From the NCBI GenBank assembly GCA_951799445.1, contig OX637288.1:13332501-13396500 (forward strand): a stretch of 64,000 bases of DNA. Direction: 5' to 3'. The translations under genes were made by a program, and so were the position numbers. This document shows, in pieces, positions 50,895 through 62,606 of the stretch. Origin of the DNA: Pseudisothecium myosuroides. Taxonomy: Eukaryota > Streptophyta > Bryopsida > Hypnales > Lembophyllaceae. Each line of letters opens with the position of its first letter. Position 1 is the first letter of the stretch. A model generated the notes under the pieces. The model was not told where the DNA came from and searched no databases. It saw nothing but the letters and a program-made list of their open reading frames with translations.

Positions 50895-51316
50895 AGGTAG
50901 GAGGCTGTAAAACAGAGTGGGCATTTAGAATGGACCCTATAAATGACTATGAAATGGACATGAGTTGGTTCTGAAATTGACTAGTATAGTCATTGAATGA
51001 ATCAAGGAAAAATGTTTTATTAATTGCAAGAGCCAATCATTCTCTTTGCTTTCACCATTTTTATTTAGAATTGCAAGTGAACCGTTTATGAAGGACCTAG
51101 GGTCACAAATAGGGTCACAAATAGGGACCTATGACCCAACTCGTTTGAAAATTCATAAGTAATTCAAAAATGCTCAGAAAAATATGAAACCACTTGGGTT
51201 AGATTCCTCATCAATTTCTCTATGTCTGAAAAATGAGCTAAAAATATTCCCGTCCAAGGAAATATATGAAAAAGGGGGACCAGCCCTTAGATGCTCCATT
51301 TCTGAGCTTCCTACCT
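50895..51316. mobile_element. TA-flanked transposon, 422 bp
   Basis: Ends AGGTAGGAGGCTGT and GAGCTTCCTACCT, each followed by TA (50893-50894, 51317-51318). The interior (GAATGGACCCTATAAATG, GGACCAGCCCTTAGATGC) is the same as in 60924-62604 but without that copy's two insertions, so this copy provides both empty sites. TA duplication fits Tc1/mariner, or PIF/Harbinger if read as TTA. Non-coding. Confidence 0.8.
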
Positions 51317-51672
51317 TAATGCCTTTCCAGCATGGGGAGGACCACTGCCTGGTTTTACAATGTTATGAAAGTGCAGAAGTGGTTATGACTTTCAGCCTGT
51401 TGTGCAAAACCCATTTTTTTCAATATTTATAGCACCCTTCATGACACCTAAATGGAAGACACAATTTGTGATATTCATCAGACTCATCACCATCTGCTGG
51501 GAAATTCAAAGCACCACTGACAATCAGAGAAAACCTACAAACATTTTCTTATCACCATGGCATAAAGGCTTGGAAGGATTAACCTTTCATGCGGATCTAG
51601 ACAGGGTTGCGTAACTTCTCCTTAAAAGTGTGTTCAAAATCCCACGGGTACTATTCTCTAACTACAGTACAG

Positions 51673-53075
51673 TACAGTAAGGTCTACTTCCGATTTACGA
51701 ATTTTTGAAATTGCAGGGAAGGGAATTTCAGATCTGTCAACTTTAACAGCCTCCCGAGGGCTCAAAAATGGATCTTTGACCATGAAATTATTACCACAAC
51801 TTCATCTTTAAGTTAATTATATTTGTGCCAGATTTCAAGGCCAAATCATTTACACAAAAAAAGATATTCAAAATCTCCCAACATGTGTAGCCGTGAAAAC
51901 AATTTCACTACTGCCAACTTTGACATACTCCCAAGGACTGAAATTTTTTTCTTTTTCTATGAAATTTTTGGCATAGGAACATGTATATGTTGATTACACG
52001 TGTGAAAAATTTCAAGTCCAAAAGCCCCCCACAAATATAGATATTCAAAATCTCCCAACATGTGTATTTGCGAAACAATTTCACTACTACCAACTTTGAC
52101 ACTATCCCAAGGGTTGAAAAATTGTTTATTTACCATGAAATTTTTATGATGAAATCATCTCTATGTTAATAACATGTTTGCGAAATTTCAAGTTCAAAAG
52201 ATTCACACAAAAAAAAATATGCCAATTCTACCAACATGTTTAGTTTTGAGAAAAATTTCACTACTACCAACTTTGACACTATCCCAAGGGTTGAAAAAAA
52301 TACATTTTATTATGAAATTTTTGGCATGAGATCATCTTTATATTGATAAAATATATGCCAAATTTCAAGGTCAAAAGATTTACCAAAAAAAAGATATTCT
52401 AATTCTACCAACATGTGTAGTTGTGAGAAAGACTTTCTACATCCATGTGAAAGTTTTTAACCCAAAAAATTACACTATCCCAAGGCCTGAAATTTTTTTT
52501 CTTACAACTACATATGTTGGTAGAATTGGCATATTTTTTTTTGTGTGAATCTTTTGAACTTGAAATTTGGCAAACATGTTATTAACATAGAGATGATTTC
52601 ATCATAAAAATTTCATGGTAAATAAACAATTTTCAACCCTTGGGATAGTGTCAAAGTTGGTAGTAGTGAAATTGTTTCGCAAATACACATGTTGGGAGAT
52701 TTTGAATATCTATATTTGTGGGGGGCTTTTGGACTTGAAATTTTTCACACATGTAATCAACATATAGATGTTCCTATACCAAAAATTTCATAGAAAAAGA
52801 AAAAAAATTCAGTCCTTGGGAGTGTGTCAAAGTTGGCAGTAGTGAAATTGTTTTCACGGCTACACATGTTGGGAGATTTTGAATATCTTTTTTTGTGTAA
52901 ATGATTTGGCCTTGAAATCTGGCACAAATATAATTAACTTAAAGATGAAGTTGTGGTAAAAATTTCAGGGTCAAAGACCCATTTTTGAGCCCTTGGGAGG
53001 CTATTAAAGTTGGCAGATCTGAAATTCCCTTCCCTGCGGTTTCAAAAATTCGTAAATGAAGTAGACCTTACTGTA
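51673..53075. mobile_element. Large fold-back element with internal repeats
   Basis: Starts TACAGTAAGGTCTACTTC and ends GTAGACCTTACTGTA; the two halves are inverse copies of each other for nearly their whole 600-700 bases, with the turn near 52450. Each arm is itself made of roughly 190-bp tandem units (motifs AATTTCACTACTACCAACTT, TCCCAAGGGTTGAAA, AAATTTCAAGTTCAAAAG). No coding frame. The target duplication is obscured by a CAGTA-rich target and the adjoining second element. Confidence 0.75.
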
Positions 53076-53872
53076 TAGTGCCCTACCAAAAGTTCTTGCA
53101 CTGCCTTTTTGTTCCCATACAAACACCTCCATTTTCAAATTCTACTTTTCACCATTTTTATGCAATTCTTGCATCATTGCATTTATATACAATCGCAATT
53201 ATGCATACCAAATTTCAACTTCAAAAAAGCAAAACTCCATTTTTGGTGAATTTTTTTAATTCAATTGCGGAAGTATGTAGGGAACATCCATACACACATC
53301 TTTCCTACAACAAGCATCTCCAAAAAAGTTTCACAACTCCTTCTAGGAAGAGTTCAATGTAAGGTGTTGTATGACCAAACTTTGTGAAATAGATATCTTT
53401 ATATTTTAACTAGATTTTGCTATTTGACCCTCACACTATAACTAATTTTGTACATTTGAACATGATGGTACAATTACCTTGCCAAAATTTAATTACAATA
53501 AAAAGATATTTATTCTCCAAAATTAGGACATTGTCACCTTAGTATTGAAATCTCTATGGAGAGAATTATGAAACTCTTTTGGAGATGTTTGTTGAAGTAA
53601 AGATGTATGTATATATGTTCCATGCATATGTATGCAATCAAATTAAAAAAATTCATTACCAATGTTTTTTAACAAAATATCACATGAAACCATGAAAATA
53701 AAATGAAAAAATTCACCAAAAATGGAGTTTTGCTTTTTTGAAGTTGAAATTTGGTATGCATGATTGGGACTACTTAGGAATGCAATGTTGCAAAAATTGC
53801 ATCAAATTTGTGAAAATTGGAGATGTTTGTATGGGAACAAAAAGACAGTGCAAGAACTTTTGGTAGGGCACT
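53076..53872. mobile_element. Second fold-back element, abutting the first
   Basis: Starts TAGTGCCCTACCAAAAGTTC and ends with the inverse, GAACTTTTGGTAGGGCACT. Arms of at least 170 bases are near perfect and the central part is also inverted (GGAACATCCATACACACATC against GATGTATGTATATATGTTCC). It is flanked on both sides by ACTGTA, the terminal text of the preceding element, which suggests insertion into that element's end or a shared target preference. Confidence 0.7.
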
Positions 53873-53919
53873 GTACTGTACAGTATAGTAAAGCACTGGC
53901 ATGAAGGAACGTAAACGCA

Positions 53920-54180
53920 GTGGAGCAGAACAATGATAGAGCAAAACAAAAAATATGAAAGTTCATAGGCGAACTTACTCTACCTATGAAAGTGGAGCAG
54001 AACAATGATAGAGCATTGATAGAACAAAAAATATGAAACCACTTGTGTTACGTTTCGCATCCATTTTTCTCTCTCTCAAAAACAATCCAAAAATATTTCT
54101 ATTCATGGAAACCTGTGAAAAAGGCAGACCAGCCCTTAAATGGTTGCTTTTAGAGCATACTACCTTATGTGAGTGACAAA
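53920..54180. repeat. Short tandem duplication and truncated TA-flanked element
   Basis: GTGGAGCAGAACAATGATAGAGCA occurs at about 53920 and again at 53993. Then AAAATATGAAACCACTTG to GAGCATACTACCTTA (about 54030-54174) matches the right half of the TA-flanked family (50895-51316). The left end is missing. Confidence 0.6.
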
Positions 54181-54249
54181 TGATACTCAAATGCAGAAAA
54201 TAGTCTCACGCAAGCACAGCAAGTCCAAAGGAAGGGAGGGACTCTTTAC

Positions 54250-55458
54250 CCAAAGAAACCTTCGGTAGAGTCAGCACCGGCATTATTCATGATGGCTTCA
54301 CCGCCTGGGTGCTCCTGCACATATGATGTCATGTCATAGACCTGAAAATAAACCTAAATTAATACGTAGCAACGTTTTTTTTCTGGCGATTTCTTCTAGA
54401 GTAAAGCCCTGCGTGCCCTCCCACCAAAGGTGAATTTTGGGAGGGAGTTAGGCGCAGTGGCTTACAGCACTGACAATATCGCCAGAAAAAAAAACGCTGA
54501 TACGTAGTATAATGATAAGAACAATAGTCTATATGTGAGTTTCGTCAATAATCTTTCTGCCGGTGATTTGGAATTAAGTGGCTGAGGACAAATCAGATAG
54601 AGTCTGAATGAATGTAGAGGGATGACAAAGGCCACGTCGACTGCAAAACTATGACGTAAACCACGAAGTACCCACATGGCCGAGAGCTACCACTTTCATA
54701 TCCATATCAACTATTTAGTAATAGGAAGGTAAGGACGGCAACAAAATGTACCAATAGAAAGGAAAAAATCATACCTGGTATATTTGAACAGGAGAAGTAT
54801 ATTTTGAAAGCTATTATAACCTACTATGATTTTCTATCTTTCAGTTTGGACACTTCGGGGTTAGCAGGTTTGCAGTCTACCTTGTTCTTCAGTATAAGCC
54901 ACAAATCTGTCTCTTTGTTGTGTTTTGCAACCTCAGCTACTGAGAAAGGCCCCTCCTTCTGTTGGACACAACCAGATCCCAACAGATAAGCTTCAAAAAC
55001 TCTAGTTGCAAATTCAACATGCTTCACTTTGACAGCTGATACAAATTTTGTGCGAGATCGAAATAAGGTAAAAACAGGCACAACATCAAAAATTGAAAGT
55101 AAGATTCTTTGTTTAACACACAAAAGTTTAGGCACAGTAAAGGGGTAAGTTTTTACGGGTTGGTAGTGCGTTTAGCACCTTCACAGTGACATTGGCAGAG
55201 ACCGACTTGTTTGTTCCTGCAACATGCATAAGCATCCGCATCTTTTTAACTTCCTATTGAAATTTTGAAAACTCCCAAAATCGTTAGAATCTACAAAAAA
55301 CTTGAAGAGAACCACCTAAGATCTACCTGCATGATATCACAAAAAATTAAGCAAGCAGGAGGAAGAAGCTTACGATTGAAAACAGGAAGAAGAAAAGAGA
55401 TCGAGATGAAGACTCCCAGCAACAGTGTCAACACCAAAGTCCACACTAGGTTCACCAT
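54250..55458 (-). CDS. Membrane-anchored cytochrome b5-like protein, 3' end not found
   Basis: Haem-binding electron carrier, like the plant CB5LP type. Exons: 55458-55374 (Met, then a hydrophobic anchor LVLTLLLGVFISISFLLPVF), 55216-55179, 54958-54881 (FSVAEVAKHNKETDLWLILK) and 54341-54250 (VYDMTSYVQEHPGGEAIM, then GADSTEGFFG). HPGG provides the first axial haem histidine. The final exon should supply the second histidine (in relatives GPQH...) and the C-terminal helix, but was not found down to 50.9 kb; that interval is filled with transposons. Without splicing the frame ends at TAA right after FFG. Exon 3 could start three bases later. The gene may use a distant last exon, or may be truncated and inactive. 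About 97 codons are visible, against about 120-140 in relatives. Confidence 0.75.
54370..54499. mobile_element. hAT-type miniature in intron 3 of the cytochrome b5 gene
   Basis: Ends CAACGTTTTTTTTCTGGCGAT and the inverse of CAGCGTTTTTTTTTCTGGCG. The perfect 8-bp duplication ATACGTAG lies on both sides (54362-54369, 54500-54507). 130 bp; the start CAGCG and the 8-bp duplication are hAT-like. It sits 29 bases from the exon 4 acceptor without disrupting it. Confidence 0.88.
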
Positions 55459-56079
55459 GGCTACTCCCTTTCAAGCACTTCGCAACGACCACAACCTTCA
55501 AACACCCTACACTCTAACACACGTACAAGTCACTTTCGTAAAAAATTAAGAAAAATTTGAAGGCCAATATCTGAGAAACAAAAACAAAACTATAATTCTA
55601 TTAAGCTCTTTGTGACTCTGAACCTCTAAATTTAGTAAATTTTAGTAAATTTTCAAGATTTAAAAAATGACTTTTCACACAGCTTGAGTTTCCAAAGTTA
55701 AACTTTGACACAAGTGTTGAACTGAACTAGGGATACGGTATTACGGCTCCTCCTCCGACGAACAGCGAGACATTGAACAAAGGCAATGGATCATACAACG
55801 CATACAAAAATTTTGTGTTTAAATTTTTTACGTCAGAATTGAAAGTCAGAGAATAAGTGTTGCATGATTACATAATTGTCAATTTTATAATGTACTTATC
55901 AATATGCTTGGAATAGAAGAGGCACCGTAAAAAATACATGATCATCTCATTAAACCCTAAACCCCTACAAGCTCAAGCACCCTGTTTGCTTGGATGCATG
56001 TTTTCAAACATTTATTGCTCACTGTTGGAATTATAGGGCAATACACTAAAGCTAAACCGGAGATGGGAATGTACTTGAA

Positions 56080-56221
56080 TCACCTCCAGAAAAGAGATCC
56101 TTGCATACGGTAGTAGGCAAAATCAGCAGGCGACATTCAGAAATTCCTTCATACTCATCAGTTCCACGTACTCCAAGCTGCTCTCCATCCACTCCTTCAA
56201 AATCATAGATTCTCCCACGAT
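56080..56221 (-). CDS. Possible exon of an unrecognised gene
   Basis: After TGGGATGTTACAG the minus strand reads RGRIYDFEGVDGEQLGVRGT and DEYEGISECRLLILP, then VCKDLF and a candidate donor (GGAG/GTGATT). The frame is clean, acidic and protein-like, but I cannot name the family. An upstream open frame at 56850-56587 (FRYILYLFGYAHRKILEVV, LVDSLYSLRQDLFDFFLEL) may belong to the same gene; I could not find a phase-consistent junction. Confidence 0.35.
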
Positions 56222-57664
56222 CTGTAACATCCCATTAGCAGATTATTAAACCTTCATAAATTAACAACAAAATTACAAAACACTCCCTTAGGCATGAACA
56301 TCGGCCTTAAGTTTTAACAAAAAACAAACCAAAAATCCGCTAATCTACTACATGTAGAAATCTCCCATCCAAGAGATCACCACAACATCAAAACAAAATG
56401 AGCACACATGTAGAGTATCACAGTGATTGCACACTTTCAAAAACAAGACATTTATACGAAGTGCTCAAGCCCAAACTCGCACCAGGACTCCAAAAAACTT
56501 CATTACAACACCTTCCAGAAGTCATACCCAAAAATAAGACAATGGCAATTGTCAACCCTAAAGAAATTTAGAGCTTTCCAGCTCTTTCAATGCCATTGTC
56601 CCGCAAAACATAAATCATGACTAAGCTCCAGGAAGAAGTCAAATAAATCTTGCCGCAGTGAATACAAGGAATCGACAAGAGAGGGATCCAGCATGTTAGT
56701 TGGTGAAACAACTTCGAGAATTTTTCTGTGGGCGTACCCGAATAAATACAGAATATACCGAAATTGGGAGACTCGAAACCCTAGCTTCACCTCACCACAA
56801 CACACAGCAACAAAGCCGAGCAAGCTCCGCATTGATAACTTGCACCACATGAGTCCTGTCCTGTACTATATGGTACAAATGCAATGGAATTCATGAGATC
56901 AGAGCAAGAGGAGAAAGAGAGAATAACTCAGGGATTTTTTTCTCACTTGTTTTAAGTTGTTCTGGGAATCACCTAAAGAACCTCATAAACATGGAATTAA
57001 CCGCCAACATTTTAGCGAGCACTAGTGATAGTTTAACGTGCTTTCAAATCAATGTTTCTAAGGTAGTTCAGAAGATGAAGCTCTTAAAATTCTGCTGCGG
57101 AAATTCTTTCTGAGTATGAAAATTCATCTACGGCATATTAAATTTGTAGTTGTATAGTTGTATGTAATCATTCCTTGTCATTCATGAGACAGAAAGTAGC
57201 TTACAATAAAATTGCTTTAGAGGCTAACCATGAAATTATCAAATAATAGTCTAGAAGTGACGACAAATTGAAATATCAGATACTTTCTAACCTTGAACCA
57301 TTATGTATTCGATACTGTGTAGTGAAAAAGAATAGAAAATATGTCACGACAACAAGCCTAAGCGAATTCATGACTCCGCAATAGCCATACACTAGTACAT
57401 CCATTGCAACAGCTTTCATCCAAAAAAATGGTAGTTTCTGATTGTTTCTGTTTCACATATCCAAGTCCTTGATATAGCCTTTTATGAATATTGTGGCCCA
57501 CAAACTACTACGGATTCAATGAACCGACTTCCAAATATGCTAAGACGACTGAAGCTACCCCAGAATATCAAGTCGAGAGCCTGCCTCATATACATAATAA
57601 TATTTACAAAAGATGCAGATTGATATTCCGTGTTAATTTTGATACGCAACCGGACAATCTTTCG

Positions 57665-59673
57665 TCAAGAAATTGGACACCCGCCGATACTTCTATTCCT
57701 GAGGTGTGCATTTTCCGCTCGAGCATTATTTAACTCTGCTTGAAGACTTCTCATTTGTTCATCATTCCTCTCGAGAATTTTTTTATTTGATTTCTTCATG
57801 GACCTCGCCATATCTTCTATTCGCTCCTCGATGGCAGCTTCATTCTTCCGTGCATTCGACCGAGTAATTTCCTCAATCTACATTTCAAGTGAACAACATC
57901 AGTGTGTCTGTCCATGCTTTTCGCACCAGTTTTGAAGAGTCCATATGAAAAAAATTATTTGCTCTATGCCTGGTCTCTTTTACTTGTAGCAATGTTCCTT
58001 CCTCGATCTAGCTAACGATAAAAGATTTTATTCATTAAATTACACTTTCCACGATATAATCAATCAAAGAGGCTGGTTTAAAATCCATCATCCTTCGTCC
58101 TGAAAGCGTTAATCAAAACCTCTACCATAATACCTCAATCAAATTCTCAACTAACCTTCTTCAACATCTCTTGTTCGTAATTCTCCCGCTTGGCCTTGCA
58201 TTTCTCCTGCTCCATTTTCAATGCATGGTCCTAGCGCACAGAAACACACAATTGAAGACAAATCGAGCATGAGGACTCGACAAAGAGAACTACAATCTGT
58301 AGGCCTTTCAATTGTTCTATAATTTCAAAAGATCGACTGCTCCAAAATCTTGGGAACTAACAAAAGTCTCAGTGACAATGCAGGCGCTTCAATCCACCGT
58401 AGCACCTTCTGTCTAGACATTAACTCCTCAGAACAAGGTAACTATTCAAGAAAACCATACACTCGCTTCAAACCAAACAGACAGCACTGTAACTCTCAGA
58501 GAATGTCAACAGCCTTCTTCTTGAAGGAGAGAAGAAGTGGGAAGACAGAAATAAAACCTGAGCTGCCTTCAAGGCCTCGCAAGTGTATGGCTGACCACCG
58601 TTTCTCATCACCATGTCGTCAATGACTTGGACCAGGTTGTTTCTCTGAGAATCCAGTGTCACCTTGTTCGTTGTTTTGTTGTCAAAGAGAACCTTCCTAT
58701 TGTTACACTTCCTAAGAAAATCCTGAAAAAATATCTATATAAAATTAGTGTCTTTTAGTGATGCCACCATACAATATGTGTAAACTCAAGATTCATTCAA
58801 AACTGCTATAAACCTCAGAGCGAAATTCTGTTGGCGTGAGCGTGTGCAACATGAACTCTCACAGGTAAAATAACCCACAACTCCCGCCCAGGGACTCTAA
58901 CATGATTGATCACCAGATCGTCGTCGACTTTTAGTTTCAATCGGATTTATAAGAGATCTTACATGCAGGAAACCGGGGGCGCCTTCCAGATAGTTGTCAA
59001 GGGTCTCATCGTCTAGCTGATCTCCTCTTGTGAAGACCACGACCAAGTACTTCATCACCTCCTTCCCAAAGATTAAGTATAAGCTCTCGGCAGCTTTGAT
59101 TTCTTCGTCTGTGAATCGAGCATCTGCTGAGAGCACCAGCACCAGAGCTGAAACGCCATCTTTAGCTAGAACCAGACAATTCGAGATCTCATGGTTGATG
59201 GAATCAGCACTCCGTTGGGTATCGCACAGCCCTGCACCGCGCCGTCAAAGGAAAAAATTGCATTGACATTACTCAATCGATCCAAACTTTAAATAATGTA
59301 TATAAGGTCGGGTTGAAACGGAGGATCGATTGAAACAGGAAGCAAGATGAAATGGCTAGCGTTTGAATCAACCTTCTAACACAGTCACCAAAGCAAATTC
59401 AAGCCAGGTACTGATTCTGGTAGAATTTGTGAATACAAATAAACAGATAGAAATGTAAGAAGCTAGATAGAGACACGTACCTGGAGTGTCGATGACATGG
59501 ATTTCACGTTGGTCGAGTATGGCGGTCTGCAGATTGCAGACGGAAGTGATACTGCCGCAAGACCTCTTCGAAGCAAAGAGTTTGGCACCCAAGATGCTGT
59601 TTGCAGTCGCACTTTTACCGAGACCGGTCTTTCCCACCAGCACCAGCGTGATCCGTGATGAGGCACTGGCCAT
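57665..59673 (-). CDS. AIG1/IAN-family GTPase
   Basis: Septin-like GTPases (plant IAN, animal GIMAP) linked to pathogen and stress responses, often membrane-associated. Five exons: 59673-59481, 59231-58963, 58722-58558, 58230-58156 and 57877-57665; GT-AG introns, phases 1,0,0,0; 304 residues. G1 P-loop GKTGLGKSATANS, G3 DTPG (completed across the exon 1/2 junction as DTPGLCDT), the family's conserved box LVLVLSADARFTDEE, and G4-type TRGDQLDD. Exons 3-5 give NLVQVIDDMV and a long charged coiled coil (MEQEKCKAKRENYEQEMLKK, IEERIEDMARSMKKSNKKIL), ending CPIS and TGA. All features of a full-length member are present; length is normal for plants. Its 5' leader has an inverted copy near 63.0 kb. 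Confidence 0.94.
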
Positions 59674-60921
59674 GGCTATCGATCAGCAAGCAGATGACAA
59701 TCGGTTTCGAAAGAACACCAACTACGCACCGTAAAAGAAGTTATACACCAAGACCTAGCTCCTCACAGGTACATTGATCGATAAGCACGCCGTACGTAAT
59801 CTCTTTGCTGTAAGTAATGAGCTCTCTCACTCAATCTTCCTGGCACTCTTCGATATGGTCGATCTGATTGATCTCCCTTCTACTGTAGAGAATTGTACCC
59901 CAAGTTAGCAGTGCTTGTGAATGCCTGGAGCAGCGGAATGCTACTTATAGTAGAGCATCTCTTTGAAGCTTGCAGCTGCAGACAGACGGTAAGTGAAAAT
60001 GTTGTGATCAATTCAGCCGTAAACCGAAACCCTCCATCGTCAAGTCCCTGACAAACCAAACCGCCACTACTCAAAGTGAACCTTAAACAATACATTGGTG
60101 ACTGCAATGCTTGCAAATGCTTTGAAATCCGAGCAAAGTGGACCCAAAACTTGGAGCACCCTCTTTATGAAGCAATTAGCTACACCGGCTACTCGAATCT
60201 CAGAAGGAAGGCGACGATAAATTTTGAGAGGTCTGTATTATTATTTTATTTTATAAAGAAGCAACCATCAAATTAAAGTGCAATGCTCAGTCTTCCTGTG
60301 GGAGCTCTCCCAATCGCCGGAGCCTCCTTTAATTTTCAGCGCTCAGTCTGTGATCGATGAGTCGCGCAAGTGGGATAGCTTGCCCAGTGAGCACTCGCAA
60401 TCTATACCTGTTCTAGTTTGTGGCCTGTTATTAGACCTTTTCGAAGACATACGTCACGCTAATTATACGGCTTGTGGAATATCAGCAATTTAACAGAATT
60501 GACGTTAATAAATTAAAAAGACTGTACTCATAAATGTAAGCTCAGTTCCAGTCCGGGGGCATGGCATCCCGATATATAGTTCTATATCCCTAACTTAAGT
60601 GCCTTGTGAATCAAGCCACCATGATTCAGCGAAGGCGTTAGTCTATTTGCGAGAATTGCACCTCTCTTCTGAATTGTCGCTAGTCATAACTGCTTGAACT
60701 ATGCCGCCCTTTCCCCTTGGACTGAAGCATGTTCCAAAGTAACTTGGAAGATATAAGGTCCAGCTAGCTCCAACTCACCAAGCCCCCCACAAAGTGCCGA
60801 GTACTCTTGAACTAACTTACATTCCCCGGCCCAAGTGACTTGTTCTCATTTCTTCTCATTTGTTCTCATTCCAGCAATCACTCTCACCCTCAATGGCTCA
60901 ATCTGAGCAAGCAATCTCCAC
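59674..60921. other. AIG1 promoter region and intergenic DNA
   Basis: Holds the 5' leader of the AIG1 gene (the segment 59829-59882 recurs inverted at 63013-63076) and otherwise no recognised gene. Short plus-strand frames at 60076-60493 have no known motif. Confidence 0.5.
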
Positions 60922-60952
60922 TAAGGTAGGAGGCTGTAAAACAAAGTGGGTA

Positions 60953-61894
60953 TTAACCCCTAAAGGCCCAAGGTCTTTTTCCTGCCAAAAAACACTGAAA
61001 ACTGCCATTTCTATAGCAAAAAGTAAAAAAAAATTAAAATTGTTTTTTTTTCACATCTAACCGTAGGATCTTACACCTAATTGGTATGAGAATGTGTGGA
61101 AAAAATTTCAGAATTTTTGACCGCACAGATTGCAAGATATCTGCGTTTAAAGTGGAAAAAACAAGTTTTTCAGCACATTGCGGGACCAGATTTTTTGTCT
61201 TTAAACATTTTTAACTTAAAATTTTTGCACTACAGCGTTTTGAGCTTTAAATCTTTCTAGTGGAGAATTGAGTTGAGAGTCTAGGAAAAAAAAAGAAACT
61301 CAAAAAAACTTAATTTTCATCCTTAAAAAAATTGTTAAGTAGAAGTAGGTATGAGAGAGAAGGAAAATCTAAAATATTAATATCTCTTAGATGGAATTAA
61401 AATGCACTAATCCCAATGGTGAGATTGTTCTAGCAAGTAAACTAAACCATGCCAAAAAAAAGAAATTGAAAAATTTGAAAAATTGCATTCAGAAATGAGT
61501 CCTACAAGTTATTTTTTTCAAGAAGATGCTCAAACTGCCCGAAAAACAAGAATGTCCATAACTTTCTCATAACATATCCAAATGGAATGAATCAAAGCTT
61601 TCTAGATAGGCAAAAATATAATCTATAAGAAAAAAAATATTTAAAAAAAAATTCAAGTTTTTGTCCATTTTTTTTTTGCTGCCCGAGCTGCCCGCCGTCC
61701 CCTGTTTTGAGCTTATTTGGTCATAACTTTTTTTCCCGGGCATCGATTGAGAAAAAAATTATATTCCCACAAAGCTTATCAGTTTTTCTATCTCCAAAAA
61801 AAATTTCAAAAAATCAGAACACAATTTCAGCCCGCAGGTACCTGCCCGAAAACGCATTTGTCCCCTGAAGGAACAACAGGCTTTTAGGGGTTAA
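60953..61894. mobile_element. TTAA-flanked element, copy 6, nested
   Basis: Left TTAACCCCTAAAGGCCCAAG, right GGCTTTTAGGGGTTAA; about 934 bp between the TTAA sites. The host copy at 50920 reads GTGGGCATTTAGAATGG, and this locus reads GTGGGTA-TTAA ... TTAA-GAATGG, so a single TTAA-like tetranucleotide was duplicated. No coding frame. Confidence 0.88.
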
Positions 61895-62247
61895 GAATGG
61901 ACCCTATAAATGGTTGTGAAATGGAGAGTAGTTGGTTCTGAAATTGACTGGTATAGTCAGTCATTGAATGAATCAAGGCAAAAAGCAATATTAATTGCAA
62001 GAATACAAAACTACTTTGCTTTCCCCATTTTTGCTTAGAATTGCAAGTGAACCATTTATGAAAGACCTAGGGTCACAAATAGGGACCTACGACCCAACTC
62101 GTTTGAAAATTCATAAGTAATTCAAAAATGCTCGGAAAAATATGAAACTACTTGGGTTAGATTCCTCATCAATTTCTCTATGTCTGGTAAATGAATTAAA
62201 AATATTACCATCCAAGGAAATACATGAAAAAGGCGGACCAGCCCTTA

Positions 62248-62575
62248 AGGTAGGAGGTTCTTAAATCGCACAAGTTCGAGAATCGCCGACCCTACTCAAA
62301 TGTACACTGCTTGTACATGTTGCTTTTTCATAGCCTTCAATGATGTACAAACAGTGAACATTTTAGGGGGTGGGCAATTTTAGAGCCCAATAACACTTCA
62401 ACTTCAAATTTTCATAACTAATTCCAGAAAGCTCCATAAAATATGAAACGACTTGGGTTGGATGCCAATACCTCTTGCCTTTCAAAGAAAATTTACTGAA
62501 AAATATTTCAAGACGTTTCACCTCCCCAAAATTCAGTTTCAACTCTTAAATGAGCGATTCATGGACCTCCTACCT
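62248..62575. mobile_element. Inner TA-flanked element, 328 bp
   Basis: Ends AGGTAGGAGGTTCTTAAATC and GGACCTCCTACCT, TA on both sides (62246-62247, 62576-62577). The empty site is GACCAGCCCTTAGATGC at about 51280. It shares terminal repeats with its host but a different interior, so two members of one family are nested in each other. Confidence 0.85.
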
Positions 62576-62606
62576 TAGATGCTCCATTTCTGAGCCTCCT
62601 ACCTTA

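Larger units (their letters stand above)
60924..62604. mobile_element. TA-flanked transposon carrying two other elements
   Basis: Ends AGGTAGGAGGCTGTAAAAC and GAGCCTCCTACCT, TA on both sides (60922-60923, 62605-62606). It is homologous to 50895-51316. Subtracting the nested TTAA element (60953-61894) and the nested TA element (62248-62575) leaves about 413 bp, close to the 422 bp of the uninterrupted copy. Confidence 0.85.
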
